DNA of 63,291 nt from Bacteroidales bacterium (GTDB lineage: Bacteria; Bacteroidota; Bacteroidia; Bacteroidales; PXBB01). Position numbers and translations under genes: made by a program. Positions 8,327 to 16,370 of the stretch are shown piece after piece. The stretch spans positions 1-63,291 of the forward strand of contig JAQVVM010000026.1 of NCBI GenBank assembly GCA_028698995.1, in the 5' to 3' direction. Below the pieces are notes generated by a model, which was not told the origin of the DNA, did no database searches, and saw only the letters and a list, made by a program, of their open reading frames with translations. Every line of letters begins with the position of its first letter. The first letter of the stretch is position 1.

Positions 8327-9583
8327 ATGCCATTAGCCGATCTCCTACGTCCTCAGAACCTGAACGATTTTATCGGACAAAAGCACCTTGTGGGTGAGGG
8401 GTCTGTGCTAAGGAAATCAGTTGTTTCGGGCCATATCCCATCCATGATTTTCTGGGGTCCACCCGGTTGCGGAAAAACCTCCCTTGCATTGATTATTGCC
8501 AAAAGTCTCAATAAAGAATTCTACACCCTCAGTGCTGTTAGTTCGGGAGTTAAGGATGTAAGAGAAGTCATTGACAAAGCTGTTGGAGCTCCCGTTTTAT
8601 TTATTGACGAAATTCACCGATTCAGCAAATCACAACAGGATTCATTGCTGGGAGCTGTAGAAAAAGGGAATATTACCCTTATCGGGGCTACTACCGAAAA
8701 CCCCTCCTTTGAGGTCATTGCACCTCTCCTATCACGCTGTCAGGTATATATTCTGAAATCTTTTGAAGAGGAAAACCTGAACAAATTTATTGAGAAAGCC
8801 CGGGTATTTTTAGCCGCAGAGCAAAATATAACCATTACTGTGAATGAAAAAGAAGCCCTTTACAGGATTTCAGGCGGTGATGCACGGAAATTACTAAATG
8901 CTATTGAACTTACTGTAAGTGTTAATTCGACAGAAAGCAATAAAGAAATCATTATTACTGATAAACTTGTTCTTGAGTCTGTCCAGCAAAATCTGGCACT
9001 TTACGATAAAATGGGAGAAATGCACTACGACATCATATCTGCATTTATCAAATCAATGCGCGGCAGTGATCCCAATGCAGCCGTTTATTGGTTAGGCAGG
9101 ATGCTTGAAGCCGGAGAAGACCCCAAATTTATTGCACGCCGCATGCTTATTCTAGCTAGCGAAGATATTGGAAATGCCAACCCAAATGCCCTTCTGCTTG
9201 CAAACAGTTGTTTTCAGGCGGTCGCTGTTATTGGCTATCCCGAATGTGGACTGATACTTTCCCAAACAGCTATTTATCTGGCCGGTTCTCCAAAGAGCAA
9301 CGCATCGTATATGGCGCTTAATAATGTTTTCAGGACCATAAAACAGCACCCTGACTTAAGCGTTCCATTGCATCTTAGAAATGCACCGACAAAGCTGATG
9401 AAAAAATTAAATTACGGTAAGGATTATAAATATGCCCACGATTTTGAAAACAATTTTGCTTTACAGAACTTTTTACCCGAAGCACTTAAAGGTCAGATAT
9501 TTTACAAACCCGGTAATAATGCCCGCGAAACTGAAATCCTAAACAGGCTGAAACAGCTTTGGAAAGGCCACTATAACTATTAA
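8327..9583 (+). CDS. rarA: Replication-associated recombination protein A (AAA+ ATPase)
   Basis: The 418-residue protein matches the RarA/MgsA/WRNIP1 family in length and motifs: PLADLLRPQNLNDFIGQ at the N-terminus, Walker A GPPGCGKTS (about 44-52), Walker B LFIDEIHR near 91, sensor 1 GATTENPSFEV near 118, and a C-terminal tetramerisation domain containing AGEDPKFIARRM. The family acts at stalled replication forks and on DNA ends with RecA and SSB. It lacks a close co-directional neighbour, being bounded by a terminator upstream and a repeat-bearing gap downstream, so it is probably transcribed alone. Confidence 0.95.
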   Translation: MPLADLLRPQNLNDFIGQKHLVGEGSVLRKSVVSGHIPSMIFWGPPGCGKTSLALIIAKSLNKEFYTLSAVSSGVKDVREVIDKAVGAPVLFIDEIHRFSKSQQDSLLGAVEKGNITLIGATTENPSFEVIAPLLSRCQVYILKSFEEENLNKFIEKARVFLAAEQNITITVNEKEALYRISGGDARKLLNAIELTVSVNSTESNKEIIITDKLVLESVQQNLALYDKMGEMHYDIISAFIKSMRGSDPNAAVYWLGRMLEAGEDPKFIARRMLILASEDIGNANPNALLLANSCFQAVAVIGYPECGLILSQTAIYLAGSPKSNASYMALNNVFRTIKQHPDLSVPLHLRNAPTKLMKKLNYGKDYKYAHDFENNFALQNFLPEALKGQIFYKPGNNARETEILNRLKQLWKGHYNY

Positions 9584-10004
9584 CATTAATACATAAGCTT
9601 CCTCCCATTACAACTATAATGAATATAGAAGAGATGAAATTACTTTAAAAAATCCAAAAATAAAGCCAACCACTGAAAGGGGGGCATCCTGAATTTTACT
9701 TAGATTAACGTTACTTGTCATCAAATTTTTCTTTTTCAAATAAATCAAATAGACAAATAAATTATATTAAGTACATTAATTATTTACACAAATGCAAGAT
9801 TTTTAAAATAGTCCGTAGGACTTTAATATTAATAAAAAAACTAAAGCACTATAAAATATTGTCCGTATGGACATTAACAAAAGAATATCCTATATTGATT
9901 CCCTTACGGGAAACCTATCTGATTCATGAGGTTCTTTTTATTAATACATTACAATCGTGAGATGTGGTGTTACAAAAAAATTGATTGTTGTTTTCTGAAT
10001 AGTT
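9584..10004. repeat. Gene-free stretch with a cluster of short palindromes
   Basis: No credible gene was seen. Three small palindromes stand 38-50 bp apart: GTCC-GTA-GGAC (9811-9821), GTCC-GTAT-GGAC (9861-9872) and TTCCC-TTAC-GGGAA (9899-9912), set in AT-rich DNA with repeated TTAATATTAATA-like spacers. The same style recurs at 37761-37824 and 48042. The 81-codon frame here is judged spurious. Confidence 0.6.
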
Positions 10005-11243
10005 TTACTCAACTATCAATTTACAAGTATTAATTTCTTCGTTTGAACTTAAATTAACAATATACATTCCTTTTGCCCAACTAGATACGTCAATGGTTTC
10101 TGTAAAATCATTATTTGTCCTGTATAACGTGTTTGAATATACTTCCCTTCCATAAATATCGCAAATAATGATATTAGTTTTACCCGTAATTGAGAAGTTA
10201 ATATTTATTTGGGATTTAGCTGGGTTAGGGTATATATTAATTGGATTAATTTTTATATCATCCTTATTCCAGGTGATACCTCCATTATTTGTTTTTAGAA
10301 TTAGATTATTACCTACAATGTATCCGGTAATAGTATCGGTAAACTGTATGAATTTCAAATGTTCTGTTGTGTTTGAATTTTGTAAAAACCATGTATTCCC
10401 TCCATTTATTGTTTTTAGAATAGTTCCAAACGAACCAACAACATAACCAGTATTCTCATCAAAAAAATAAGCTGAATAAGGGACAAAAGAAATATTGGTA
10501 TTTAGTGATATTTTGCTTAATCCACCATCTATTGTTTTATAGATTACTGGATGACCTGTGTATGGTGTTGGTACACCATATCCTACAAAATATCCTATTT
10601 CGGAATTAACGAAGAATACTGAATATAATTCATCTGACCAATCAACCAGATTTAAATTAATCCAGTTTGATCCACCATCAGTTGTTTTTGAAATACATCC
10701 ATCACCAACAACATAACCAGTATCTTTATTCAAAAAGTAAACAGATCTTATACTGCTGCAATTTCCTGATTGAGTTGTCCAATTCGTGCCACCATTTGTT
10801 GTTTTGATAATTATTCCAGTTCCAACTATATAACCGGTGTCAGCATTAATAAAATAAATACTTTTAAAGCCTGAAGCAGAATTCGAATAGTATTGTCTTG
10901 TCCATGTAGTACCACCATCTATTGTTTTTAATACTGTATTTGTCATAGCACCAAAATAACCAGCAGCATATCCAATATTTTGATCTATAAAGAATACTGA
11001 AGTTAAAACCCCACTAGCAGTGTCGTGACAAGCTAAAGACCAATTTGCGCCGCCATTTGTTGTTTTAATAATTATGCCCTGACTATTTGAAGAAATAATA
11101 CCTGAAATATATCCAATATTTGAATCTGGAAAGCTAATTGACTTAAAAAAGCCTTGAAAAGGCGGAGTTAATTGTGTCCATTGAGCTTTTAATAAATTGA
11201 TAAATAGAAAACAAACTATTAGAAAGAAAATTTTCTTTTTCAT
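10005..11243 (-). CDS. T9SS-secreted beta-propeller protein (Ycf48/BNR-like repeats)
   Basis: The 412-residue protein has a signal peptide (MKKKIFFLIVCFLFINLLKAQ). About seven repeats of roughly 45 residues follow, each containing a form of IIKTTNGGTNW together with a phrase like DTGYIVG, typical of Ycf48/BNR beta-propeller blades. The last 80 residues form a type A T9SS sorting domain beginning INIYPNPAKSQ and containing AKGMYIVNL. It should be exported to the cell surface or medium. Its binding target is unknown. It sits alone, next to a GC-rich hairpin and an ABC-3C system, in a region that looks acquired. Confidence 0.85.
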   Translation of the reverse strand: MKKKIFFLIVCFLFINLLKAQWTQLTPPFQGFFKSISFPDSNIGYISGIISSNSQGIIIKTTNGGANWSLACHDTASGVLTSVFFIDQNIGYAAGYFGAMTNTVLKTIDGGTTWTRQYYSNSASGFKSIYFINADTGYIVGTGIIIKTTNGGTNWTTQSGNCSSIRSVYFLNKDTGYVVGDGCISKTTDGGSNWINLNLVDWSDELYSVFFVNSEIGYFVGYGVPTPYTGHPVIYKTIDGGLSKISLNTNISFVPYSAYFFDENTGYVVGSFGTILKTINGGNTWFLQNSNTTEHLKFIQFTDTITGYIVGNNLILKTNNGGITWNKDDIKINPINIYPNPAKSQININFSITGKTNIIICDIYGREVYSNTLYRTNNDFTETIDVSSWAKGMYIVNLSSNEEINTCKLIVE

Positions 11244-11598
11244 GATATTTTTTTATTATTTTTTGGTTTTACAAACCACTTAAAATTCTCAATCTGTTCA
11301 AGCGTGTCAAGGTGTTTTTCTTTTTTATCGCTTGTTTAACGGATTGCGTGCAGGCGTATGTAGCCCTGTGTTGCGCCTGCGGCAGGGCTATTACGCTTGC
11401 ACGCTGTTACCGTCTGGTGTTCTTTCCTCCAGTCTTGTAAATCATTGTCGTTATTCTGTTTCCGTGTCATTGTCATTATAACTTTTTTCTGTCGGCTTGT
11501 GTGCTAGCGTTTTTTTTAAGTGTCGGTAAATTTTCAAAATATTTTTTTCACGAAGTTCTCAAAAAAACATATGTCAAGTGCTTGCAGATAGGGATGTG
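11244..11598. other. Gene-free stretch holding the GC-rich hairpin
   Basis: No gene is supported. Apart from the hairpin at 11334-11412, it holds pyrimidine-rich DNA (11413-11520) whose phrases, such as TCTTGTAAATCATTGTCG and TTCTGTTTCCGTGTCATTG, resemble those at 14628-14670 beyond the other end of the ABC-3C operon. Confidence 0.5.
11334..11412. repeat. GC-rich imperfect hairpin resembling a cassette recombination site
   Basis: This long stem is far richer in GC than its surroundings. GCGTGCA (11346-11352) pairs with 11398-11404, GCGTA (11354-11358) with 11392-11396, and TAGCCCTG (11361-11368) with 11383-11390, leaving a 14-nt loop and unpaired bases on one arm. Outside the stem lie GTTTAAC (11334) and GTTACCG (11406). 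This is the general shape of an integron attC site, but the right-hand box departs from GTTRRRY. It is a candidate only. Confidence 0.5.
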
Positions 11599-13386
11599 CT
11601 ATTTAAAAGAACGCTTAAATATCATTCTCTCAGGAGAGTCTGTAAACTCAGCTCTAACCATTTTTTCAATATCAAAATCAAATTGTCCAATTAGTGATTG
11701 TTTTTCTTTGGGGATGTATATTTCATCCTCATTAAATGTTGCAATGTATTGAAAGTTAGGATTTGCTAAGTGCTGATGATAAATATAATTTAAAGCCTTA
11801 ACCTTTGTATTAATTGAAATTCCGTGATATACACCATCGTGTATTAAAAAGTCAGGAAATTTCCTTTTATTGTATATGTTATTAAAAAACACCATCAAAT
11901 CATAAGCAACTATTTTAAGACGTGATTGCCCAAGTGCATCTGCTTTGGGTATTTCAATATCAATTTTAAAAGGTAATTCATTTCGCTTTTGCGAATTGAT
12001 TTTAGGCGAAATATCAAAGTAGCCGTTAGGATTATCATCTTCTAAAAAGATTGCGTTTTCAAGAATATCTTGAAACAAAGATCTTAGGTTGTTTATTTGT
12101 TCTTCATAGGTCTTAATCTCAATAAGCATATCTCGTTTAATTTCACTAATTGTAATATCGAGATTACTTAACATTTCCTGAATCTCATCTACTTGTGTGA
12201 GAATTGCCAAATTACCAGCTAATTGGCTTTTTTCTATTGTTAACTGTTCAAAAGTGTTTCTAATGCTTTCTAAAGCTCCCCTTTCATCAAGCTTTTTATA
12301 GAGTTGACTTCTTGTTTTCTCTAATTTTGAGATTTCCTCCAAAGTATCCTTAATCGAAGATTCTATTTGCTTTTCTTTTGCTATTAAAAACTTGTTTCTG
12401 TTTTCAATAATTTCCTTTTTAAAGTTTGCTATTTCGCCTAGTGTTTTAGTAACTATGTCGCCAAAGGTTTGTATAACTTCGTTATAGAGTTTTTGAATTT
12501 GTTTGGTGTCAAAATCTTGAGATAAGTGAAATGAGTCTCTTATTTTTTTATGCTTGTTTGATAATGAATAGTATGTTTTTAACTTCTCATTAATACTTGT
12601 TGTTATTTCAATTAGCTGACCTTCAATATTCTTATAATTTTCAAGGAACTTATAATCTTGTAGGCTTTTTTCAAGCAATGAAATATTTTGTTCGATCTTT
12701 ATTCTTTCAGTTTTGAACTCCTCTATAGTTTTGCCACTATCAACTTTAATTTTGTCTTGAAGACCTTTTATAGTATTACTATAACTGTCATATTCCTTCG
12801 TTAACTCATCATATCTTAATATGTAACGGTTGGACAGATTTAGTAAAAAGAAATTATATATAGCTACGTCTTTTGTATTTCTAATTGCATCAGAAAACTT
12901 TAATGGTTCTATTCTGCTAATTGTAGCTAAGTCATCCTTAAGAAAAAAATCTAATAAACTTCCAAACTTATTACCTTCAATATAAACATCCTCTTTCTCA
13001 ATTGGAAAGAGCTTATTGATTAATATCTTTCTTAGATCGGTTTTACTGTATTCTTCTAAAGAATTATATTTTGTTCCAAAATAAACTTTTTCCTTTTTCG
13101 CAAAGAACCTCTTAATGTAATGGATTTCATCTTTAATTTTAAGTTCTAAAATTAAATTGTGGTTTTCTTTTCTGAGAAAGTCATATTTCTCTTTTGAAAA
13201 TCTTCTTTCGGATGAATCAGAGAGTAACGCATAGTTAATCAATCTAATTAGTGAAGATTTTCCAATACCATTAATTCCTCTTTGGTCTTTGTCCCCAGAG
13301 TATTTACCCAATATTATATTTAGGCCTGGTTCAAAAGAGAATGGCTTCACCAATAAGTCTGTTTCTGAATATAGTTTTACTAACAT
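11599..13386 (-). CDS. SMC/Rad50-like ABC ATPase with DUF2326 C-terminus (ABC-3C ATPase)
   Basis: The 595-residue protein has a split ABC ATPase head. The N-terminal lobe carries Walker A in GINGIGKSSLIRLI (about 38-51). A long coiled coil rich in Lys and Glu runs from about 180 to 450. The C-terminal lobe contains PDFLIHDGVYHG, the Asp-bearing segment typical of DUF2326. This is the layout of the ATPase of ABC three-component (ABC-3C) conflict systems, which are predicted to sense invading DNA or nucleoprotein and to license an effector. The next two genes upstream on this strand are a small middle component and a nuclease-like protein, completing the set. It starts 2 bp after the middle-component stop. 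Confidence 0.85.
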   Translation of the reverse strand: MLVKLYSETDLLVKPFSFEPGLNIILGKYSGDKDQRGINGIGKSSLIRLINYALLSDSSERRFSKEKYDFLRKENHNLILELKIKDEIHYIKRFFAKKEKVYFGTKYNSLEEYSKTDLRKILINKLFPIEKEDVYIEGNKFGSLLDFFLKDDLATISRIEPLKFSDAIRNTKDVAIYNFFLLNLSNRYILRYDELTKEYDSYSNTIKGLQDKIKVDSGKTIEEFKTERIKIEQNISLLEKSLQDYKFLENYKNIEGQLIEITTSINEKLKTYYSLSNKHKKIRDSFHLSQDFDTKQIQKLYNEVIQTFGDIVTKTLGEIANFKKEIIENRNKFLIAKEKQIESSIKDTLEEISKLEKTRSQLYKKLDERGALESIRNTFEQLTIEKSQLAGNLAILTQVDEIQEMLSNLDITISEIKRDMLIEIKTYEEQINNLRSLFQDILENAIFLEDDNPNGYFDISPKINSQKRNELPFKIDIEIPKADALGQSRLKIVAYDLMVFFNNIYNKRKFPDFLIHDGVYHGISINTKVKALNYIYHQHLANPNFQYIATFNEDEIYIPKEKQSLIGQFDFDIEKMVRAEFTDSPERMIFKRSFK

Positions 13387-13388
13387 TT

Positions 13389-13649
13389 CTAATCAAATAA
13401 GCTAGTTTGTTTGATACTTTTTACAACAAGTTTAACTTTATAATCTTTTCTTTCAATCACTCCAAAAGAATATAAAAAAGTCAATGAATTAAAGAACATA
13501 TCAGGTGTCCTTTTCACCCCTTTCTTCAAAAACCTTTCTAATAAACTTTCAACTAACACAAAATCCTGTCCTTTGAGCTGTTCTATTAAATCAGCCCCTA
13601 AGACCATAATGTTTAGTCTTAAATCACTTTCAGGATGCGGTAGAATCAT
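13389..13649 (-). CDS. ABC-3C system middle component (small)
   Basis: A small protein of 86 residues from ATG 13649, or 94 from TTG 13673. It begins MILPHPESDLRLN and ends in a winged-helix-like segment with FFNSLTFLYSFGVIERKDY. Size and pattern resemble the small middle components (MC6-like) that link ATPase and effector in ABC-3C systems. The reading is strengthened by position: it overlaps the effector gene by 20 bp (44 bp if TTG is used) and ends 2 bp before the ATPase, so the three are translationally coupled. Assignment to a specific middle-component class is uncertain. Confidence 0.7.
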   Translation of the reverse strand: MILPHPESDLRLNIMVLGADLIEQLKGQDFVLVESLLERFLKKGVKRTPDMFFNSLTFLYSFGVIERKDYKVKLVVKSIKQTSLFD

Positions 13650-14520
13650 TTTCAGTATCGGTTTTAATTCCAATTAAACATTGTTCAAATATATAAATCA
13701 ATAAAGCTCTCACATAAAATCTGTATTCATCATCACCATCATTAGAATATTTCCCTAAATATAGATTTGAAAGCGAATTTAATCTTTCCTTAAAAGATCC
13801 ATTTGTTTGAGAATAATCAAAAACGACTCTGTGTTTGATTTTATCAATATCATCATCCTCATAGCCATTAATTAAATCTTGTATGTCGCTAAAATACTCG
13901 GCTACAATATCGTATTCATCTAAAGCTACCTGCACTTCTTCTTCTGCAAAATTTAGTTTGACTTTATCTGTTATATAAATTGGTTTATTGTATTCTTTTC
14001 TTGGCTCAACACTACTTGAATTCTTTAGTAAATCGTCAAGTATTTCCTTAAGAAAGTCTTTTGCTAAAAATTCACTGTCTATGTGTAAGTATTTAGCCAT
14101 TTTTCTTTTTTGGAAACTGTCAAGCTCCTCAATGATTGATAAAATTCCTTTAATTCCAACTAAAGGTGTTCCCTTTTTTAAAGTTTCAATTTTAATTACT
14201 TGGGCAGGATTTACTTCGTGGTTAACAACAAACATCCAATTTGGGAATTTCGATTGCCAGTTGTTCTTAAAATCTTCAAAATCTTCTTCGGCTTTTTTAT
14301 CAAACTTTTTTTGGTCGTTATCTGCTGGTCCATAACAAGCTATGACTTGTTTTGCAGAAACTATAATTCCATCGCATCCTTTGTCTTTTTTCTTTCTAAG
14401 AACAGTAAAACCAGTTGAGCCATACTTCAATAAAAACAACTCAACAATAAAGTCCTGAAAATCAAAGCCAGATAGTGCTTCGACCTGTATTTTAAACTTA
14501 TTTTGTAGAGGATTATTCAT
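13630..14520 (-). CDS. ABC-3C effector: restriction-endonuclease-like protein with ABC-3C C-terminal domain
   Basis: The 296-residue protein begins with a predicted PD-(D/E)xK-like fold (about 10-150). It has GFDFQDFIVELF as the first helix and GCDGIIVSAKQVIACYGP in the usual place of the metal-binding strands; the Asp of CDG is clear, but the E/QxK half is weak. The region from about 185 to 290 (VQVALDEYDIVAEYFSDI, RALLIYIFEQCLIG) resembles the C-terminal domain shared by ABC-3C effectors. It is the first gene of a leftward operon with the middle component and ATPase. A role in DNA cleavage against phage or plasmids is inferred, not shown. Confidence 0.75.
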   Translation of the reverse strand: MNNPLQNKFKIQVEALSGFDFQDFIVELFLLKYGSTGFTVLRKKKDKGCDGIIVSAKQVIACYGPADNDQKKFDKKAEEDFEDFKNNWQSKFPNWMFVVNHEVNPAQVIKIETLKKGTPLVGIKGILSIIEELDSFQKRKMAKYLHIDSEFLAKDFLKEILDDLLKNSSSVEPRKEYNKPIYITDKVKLNFAEEEVQVALDEYDIVAEYFSDIQDLINGYEDDDIDKIKHRVVFDYSQTNGSFKERLNSLSNLYLGKYSNDGDDEYRFYVRALLIYIFEQCLIGIKTDTENDSTAS

Positions 14521-15245
14521 ATTTTGTAAAATTACTTAAATTCTATCATTAACTGCAATTGTTTTAAAAAATGTGCGGTTGGCAAAAAATAAAAAACATA
14601 GGGTCGGCTTGAGTGTCGGCTCGTTGGTCTTGTCAATATTTCGTTTTTCTGTCCTGTCACAATGGTTTACTTTTCAGATTTTCTATGTTGTTGTCTATCT
14701 CTTACACTTGGCGGTAACTAATCGCTAGTCTTACCCCTAAACGTTTATAAATATTTGTAAATACTTACAAATGCCTGAGTTAATTTTCACATACAAATAT
14801 ATTATATTTTTTGATATAAATTAATTTTGGAAAGATTTCTAAAAAGATTGAACATTTATTTTTTTCTGTAAATTCACACGCAAAAAACCTTTGCCTGATT
14901 TTTCCTTTCCCTTTAGCTTGCTCTGTGCAACACCACTGGAATACAGATTTGGTGAAGGAAAGAACTTAAGAAGCCTTGAATTTTTCGTTACTTTACTCAT
15001 AGAACATTTGTTTTATCGGTGTTCGTGAAATCCATGATTCGGCGAAGCCAAAACAAAACTTGAGCGTCAAGGCAAAGTAACAATCTCTAAAAAAAAATTC
15101 ACCTTCACCCACTGACTGTTGCAGACGTTGGACTGACTGCTGCCTTTTATTGCTCCCTATTTAATTTGTCTTTTCTTTAAAAAAACCACATTTCTTTTTA
15201 CATTTTGAAATTTTCACTATTTTAGCAAAGCAAAAAAAAACCATC
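14521..15245. repeat. Gene-free stretch with inverted repeats
   Basis: No credible gene. A perfect 8-bp inverted repeat ATTTGTAA/TTACAAAT lies at 14753-14772. A nested structure spans 14973-15081: GCCTTGA (14973) pairs with TCAAGGC (15067), and GTTACTTT (14988) with AAAGTAAC (15074). Its ends resemble the right ends of the repeats at 41936-42182 and 48718-48960 (GCCTTGAC... GTCAAGGCAAAGTA). It probably holds the promoters of both flanking genes. Confidence 0.5.
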
Positions 15246-16343
15246 ATGAATAAAATAATTTTTCTTATACTATTTACAACCGCCTTGTTATCAGATATAA
15301 AGGCTCAGGAACCTGATGCTTTTCTGACACCCGAAGAAATGAGGTATCGAGATTCTATTGCCGCCATCAACATTGATGCACGTACATTACGGGAAGCCCA
15401 GGAATCGTATAATAATGGCCTTGCTCAGTTTGAAAGAAGGCAATACAATGAGGCAGTCCAAAGTTTTAAGAATGCGGTGCGCTTACGCCCCGATTTCCTG
15501 CCTGCGCTTTACAATATGGGACTGAGTTATTTTGCTTCCAATCAGTTCAGTGAGGCATACCGAAGTTTTTCTTCCATACTTGCAATAGAAACAAGCATTT
15601 CTGCTCTGTTCAAAAGGGCAGAAACATCTTTAGCTATGAATGAACTCGATAAAGCAATGGAAGATTATACCGAAATCCTTTTTGAACAACCCGACAACTA
15701 CAAACCTTACTATGAAATCGGGGGTATCAGGTTCCGACAAGGAAATTATGATGATGCCCTGCAGATGTTCAATAAAGCCATTCTGCTCAATGATGAATTT
15801 GCCAGAGCGTATAACGACAGAGGCAGTGCACGATTGTTGAAAGATGATATAGCAGGCGCCATAAGAGATTATGAAAAGGCTATTGCTCTTGACCCAGAAT
15901 TGGTTTTCGTTTATAATAATCTGGGCAGTGCCAAGAAAAAGAATAACGACATTAATGGTGCTATAGAAGCTTACAGCAGAGGCATTACAAAAGATCCTTC
16001 CTATTTTATTGCTCTTAATAACAGGGGAACCATTTATATGGAAAGCAACCAGCTGGATAAAGCAATTGCAGATTTTACTGCTGCCATAAGAATAAAACCC
16101 GATTATGAAATTGCTTTAAACAACAGGGGTATAGCCTATCAAAAGATGAAAGATTACGAAAAAGCTTTATCAGATTTTGACAGTGCAATCAGAATTAATG
16201 CTTCTTATGCATTAGCCTATCTTAACAGGGGAAATACTAGAGAATTGATGTTTAATGGAATCGGTGCATGTGCCGACTGGAGAAAAGCAAAAGAACTGGG
16301 GTTAAATTTAGCGGAACGCTATTTTGAAAACGAGTGTGAATAA
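15246..16343 (+). CDS. Secreted tetratricopeptide repeat protein
   Basis: The 365-residue product starts with a signal peptide (MNKIIFLILFTTALLSDIKAQ). About eight TPR units follow from residue 55 to the C-terminus, with consensus phrases such as ALNNRGTIYMESNQLDKAI and ALNNRGIAYQKMKDYEKAL. TPR arrays bind peptides or partner proteins; this one would act in the periplasm or at the inner face of the outer membrane. It is followed after 27 bp by a TPR/PD40/OmpA protein, so the two may work together in envelope assembly. No enzyme motif is present. Confidence 0.85.
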   Translation: MNKIIFLILFTTALLSDIKAQEPDAFLTPEEMRYRDSIAAINIDARTLREAQESYNNGLAQFERRQYNEAVQSFKNAVRLRPDFLPALYNMGLSYFASNQFSEAYRSFSSILAIETSISALFKRAETSLAMNELDKAMEDYTEILFEQPDNYKPYYEIGGIRFRQGNYDDALQMFNKAILLNDEFARAYNDRGSARLLKDDIAGAIRDYEKAIALDPELVFVYNNLGSAKKKNNDINGAIEAYSRGITKDPSYFIALNNRGTIYMESNQLDKAIADFTAAIRIKPDYEIALNNRGIAYQKMKDYEKALSDFDSAIRINASYALAYLNRGNTRELMFNGIGACADWRKAKELGLNLAERYFENECE

Positions 16344-16370
16344 TTTTAAATAATTGAAAATCTGAATATT

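Noticed and set aside
9811-9912. Regularly spaced repeats suggesting a small CRISPR array
   Set aside because: The repeats are only 11-14 bp, are palindromes with differing arms, number three, and no cas genes are nearby.
9715-9960. An 81-codon open frame in the gap after rarA
   Set aside because: It runs through the cluster of short palindromes, has a composition unlike neighbouring proteins (rich in Lys, Ile, Tyr from AT-rich DNA), and has no ribosome site or recognisable domain.
13988-14335. A 115-codon plus-strand frame antisense to the ABC-3C effector
   Set aside because: It is a mirror of a well-supported coding sequence, with Ser/Lys/Phe bias typical of antisense frames.
14595-14689. 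A second integron-like hairpin at the other end of the ABC-3C operon
   Set aside because: Only AACATAG/CTATGTT pairs over an 80-nt loop; there is no compact stem and no paired boxes, so it does not support a second recombination site.
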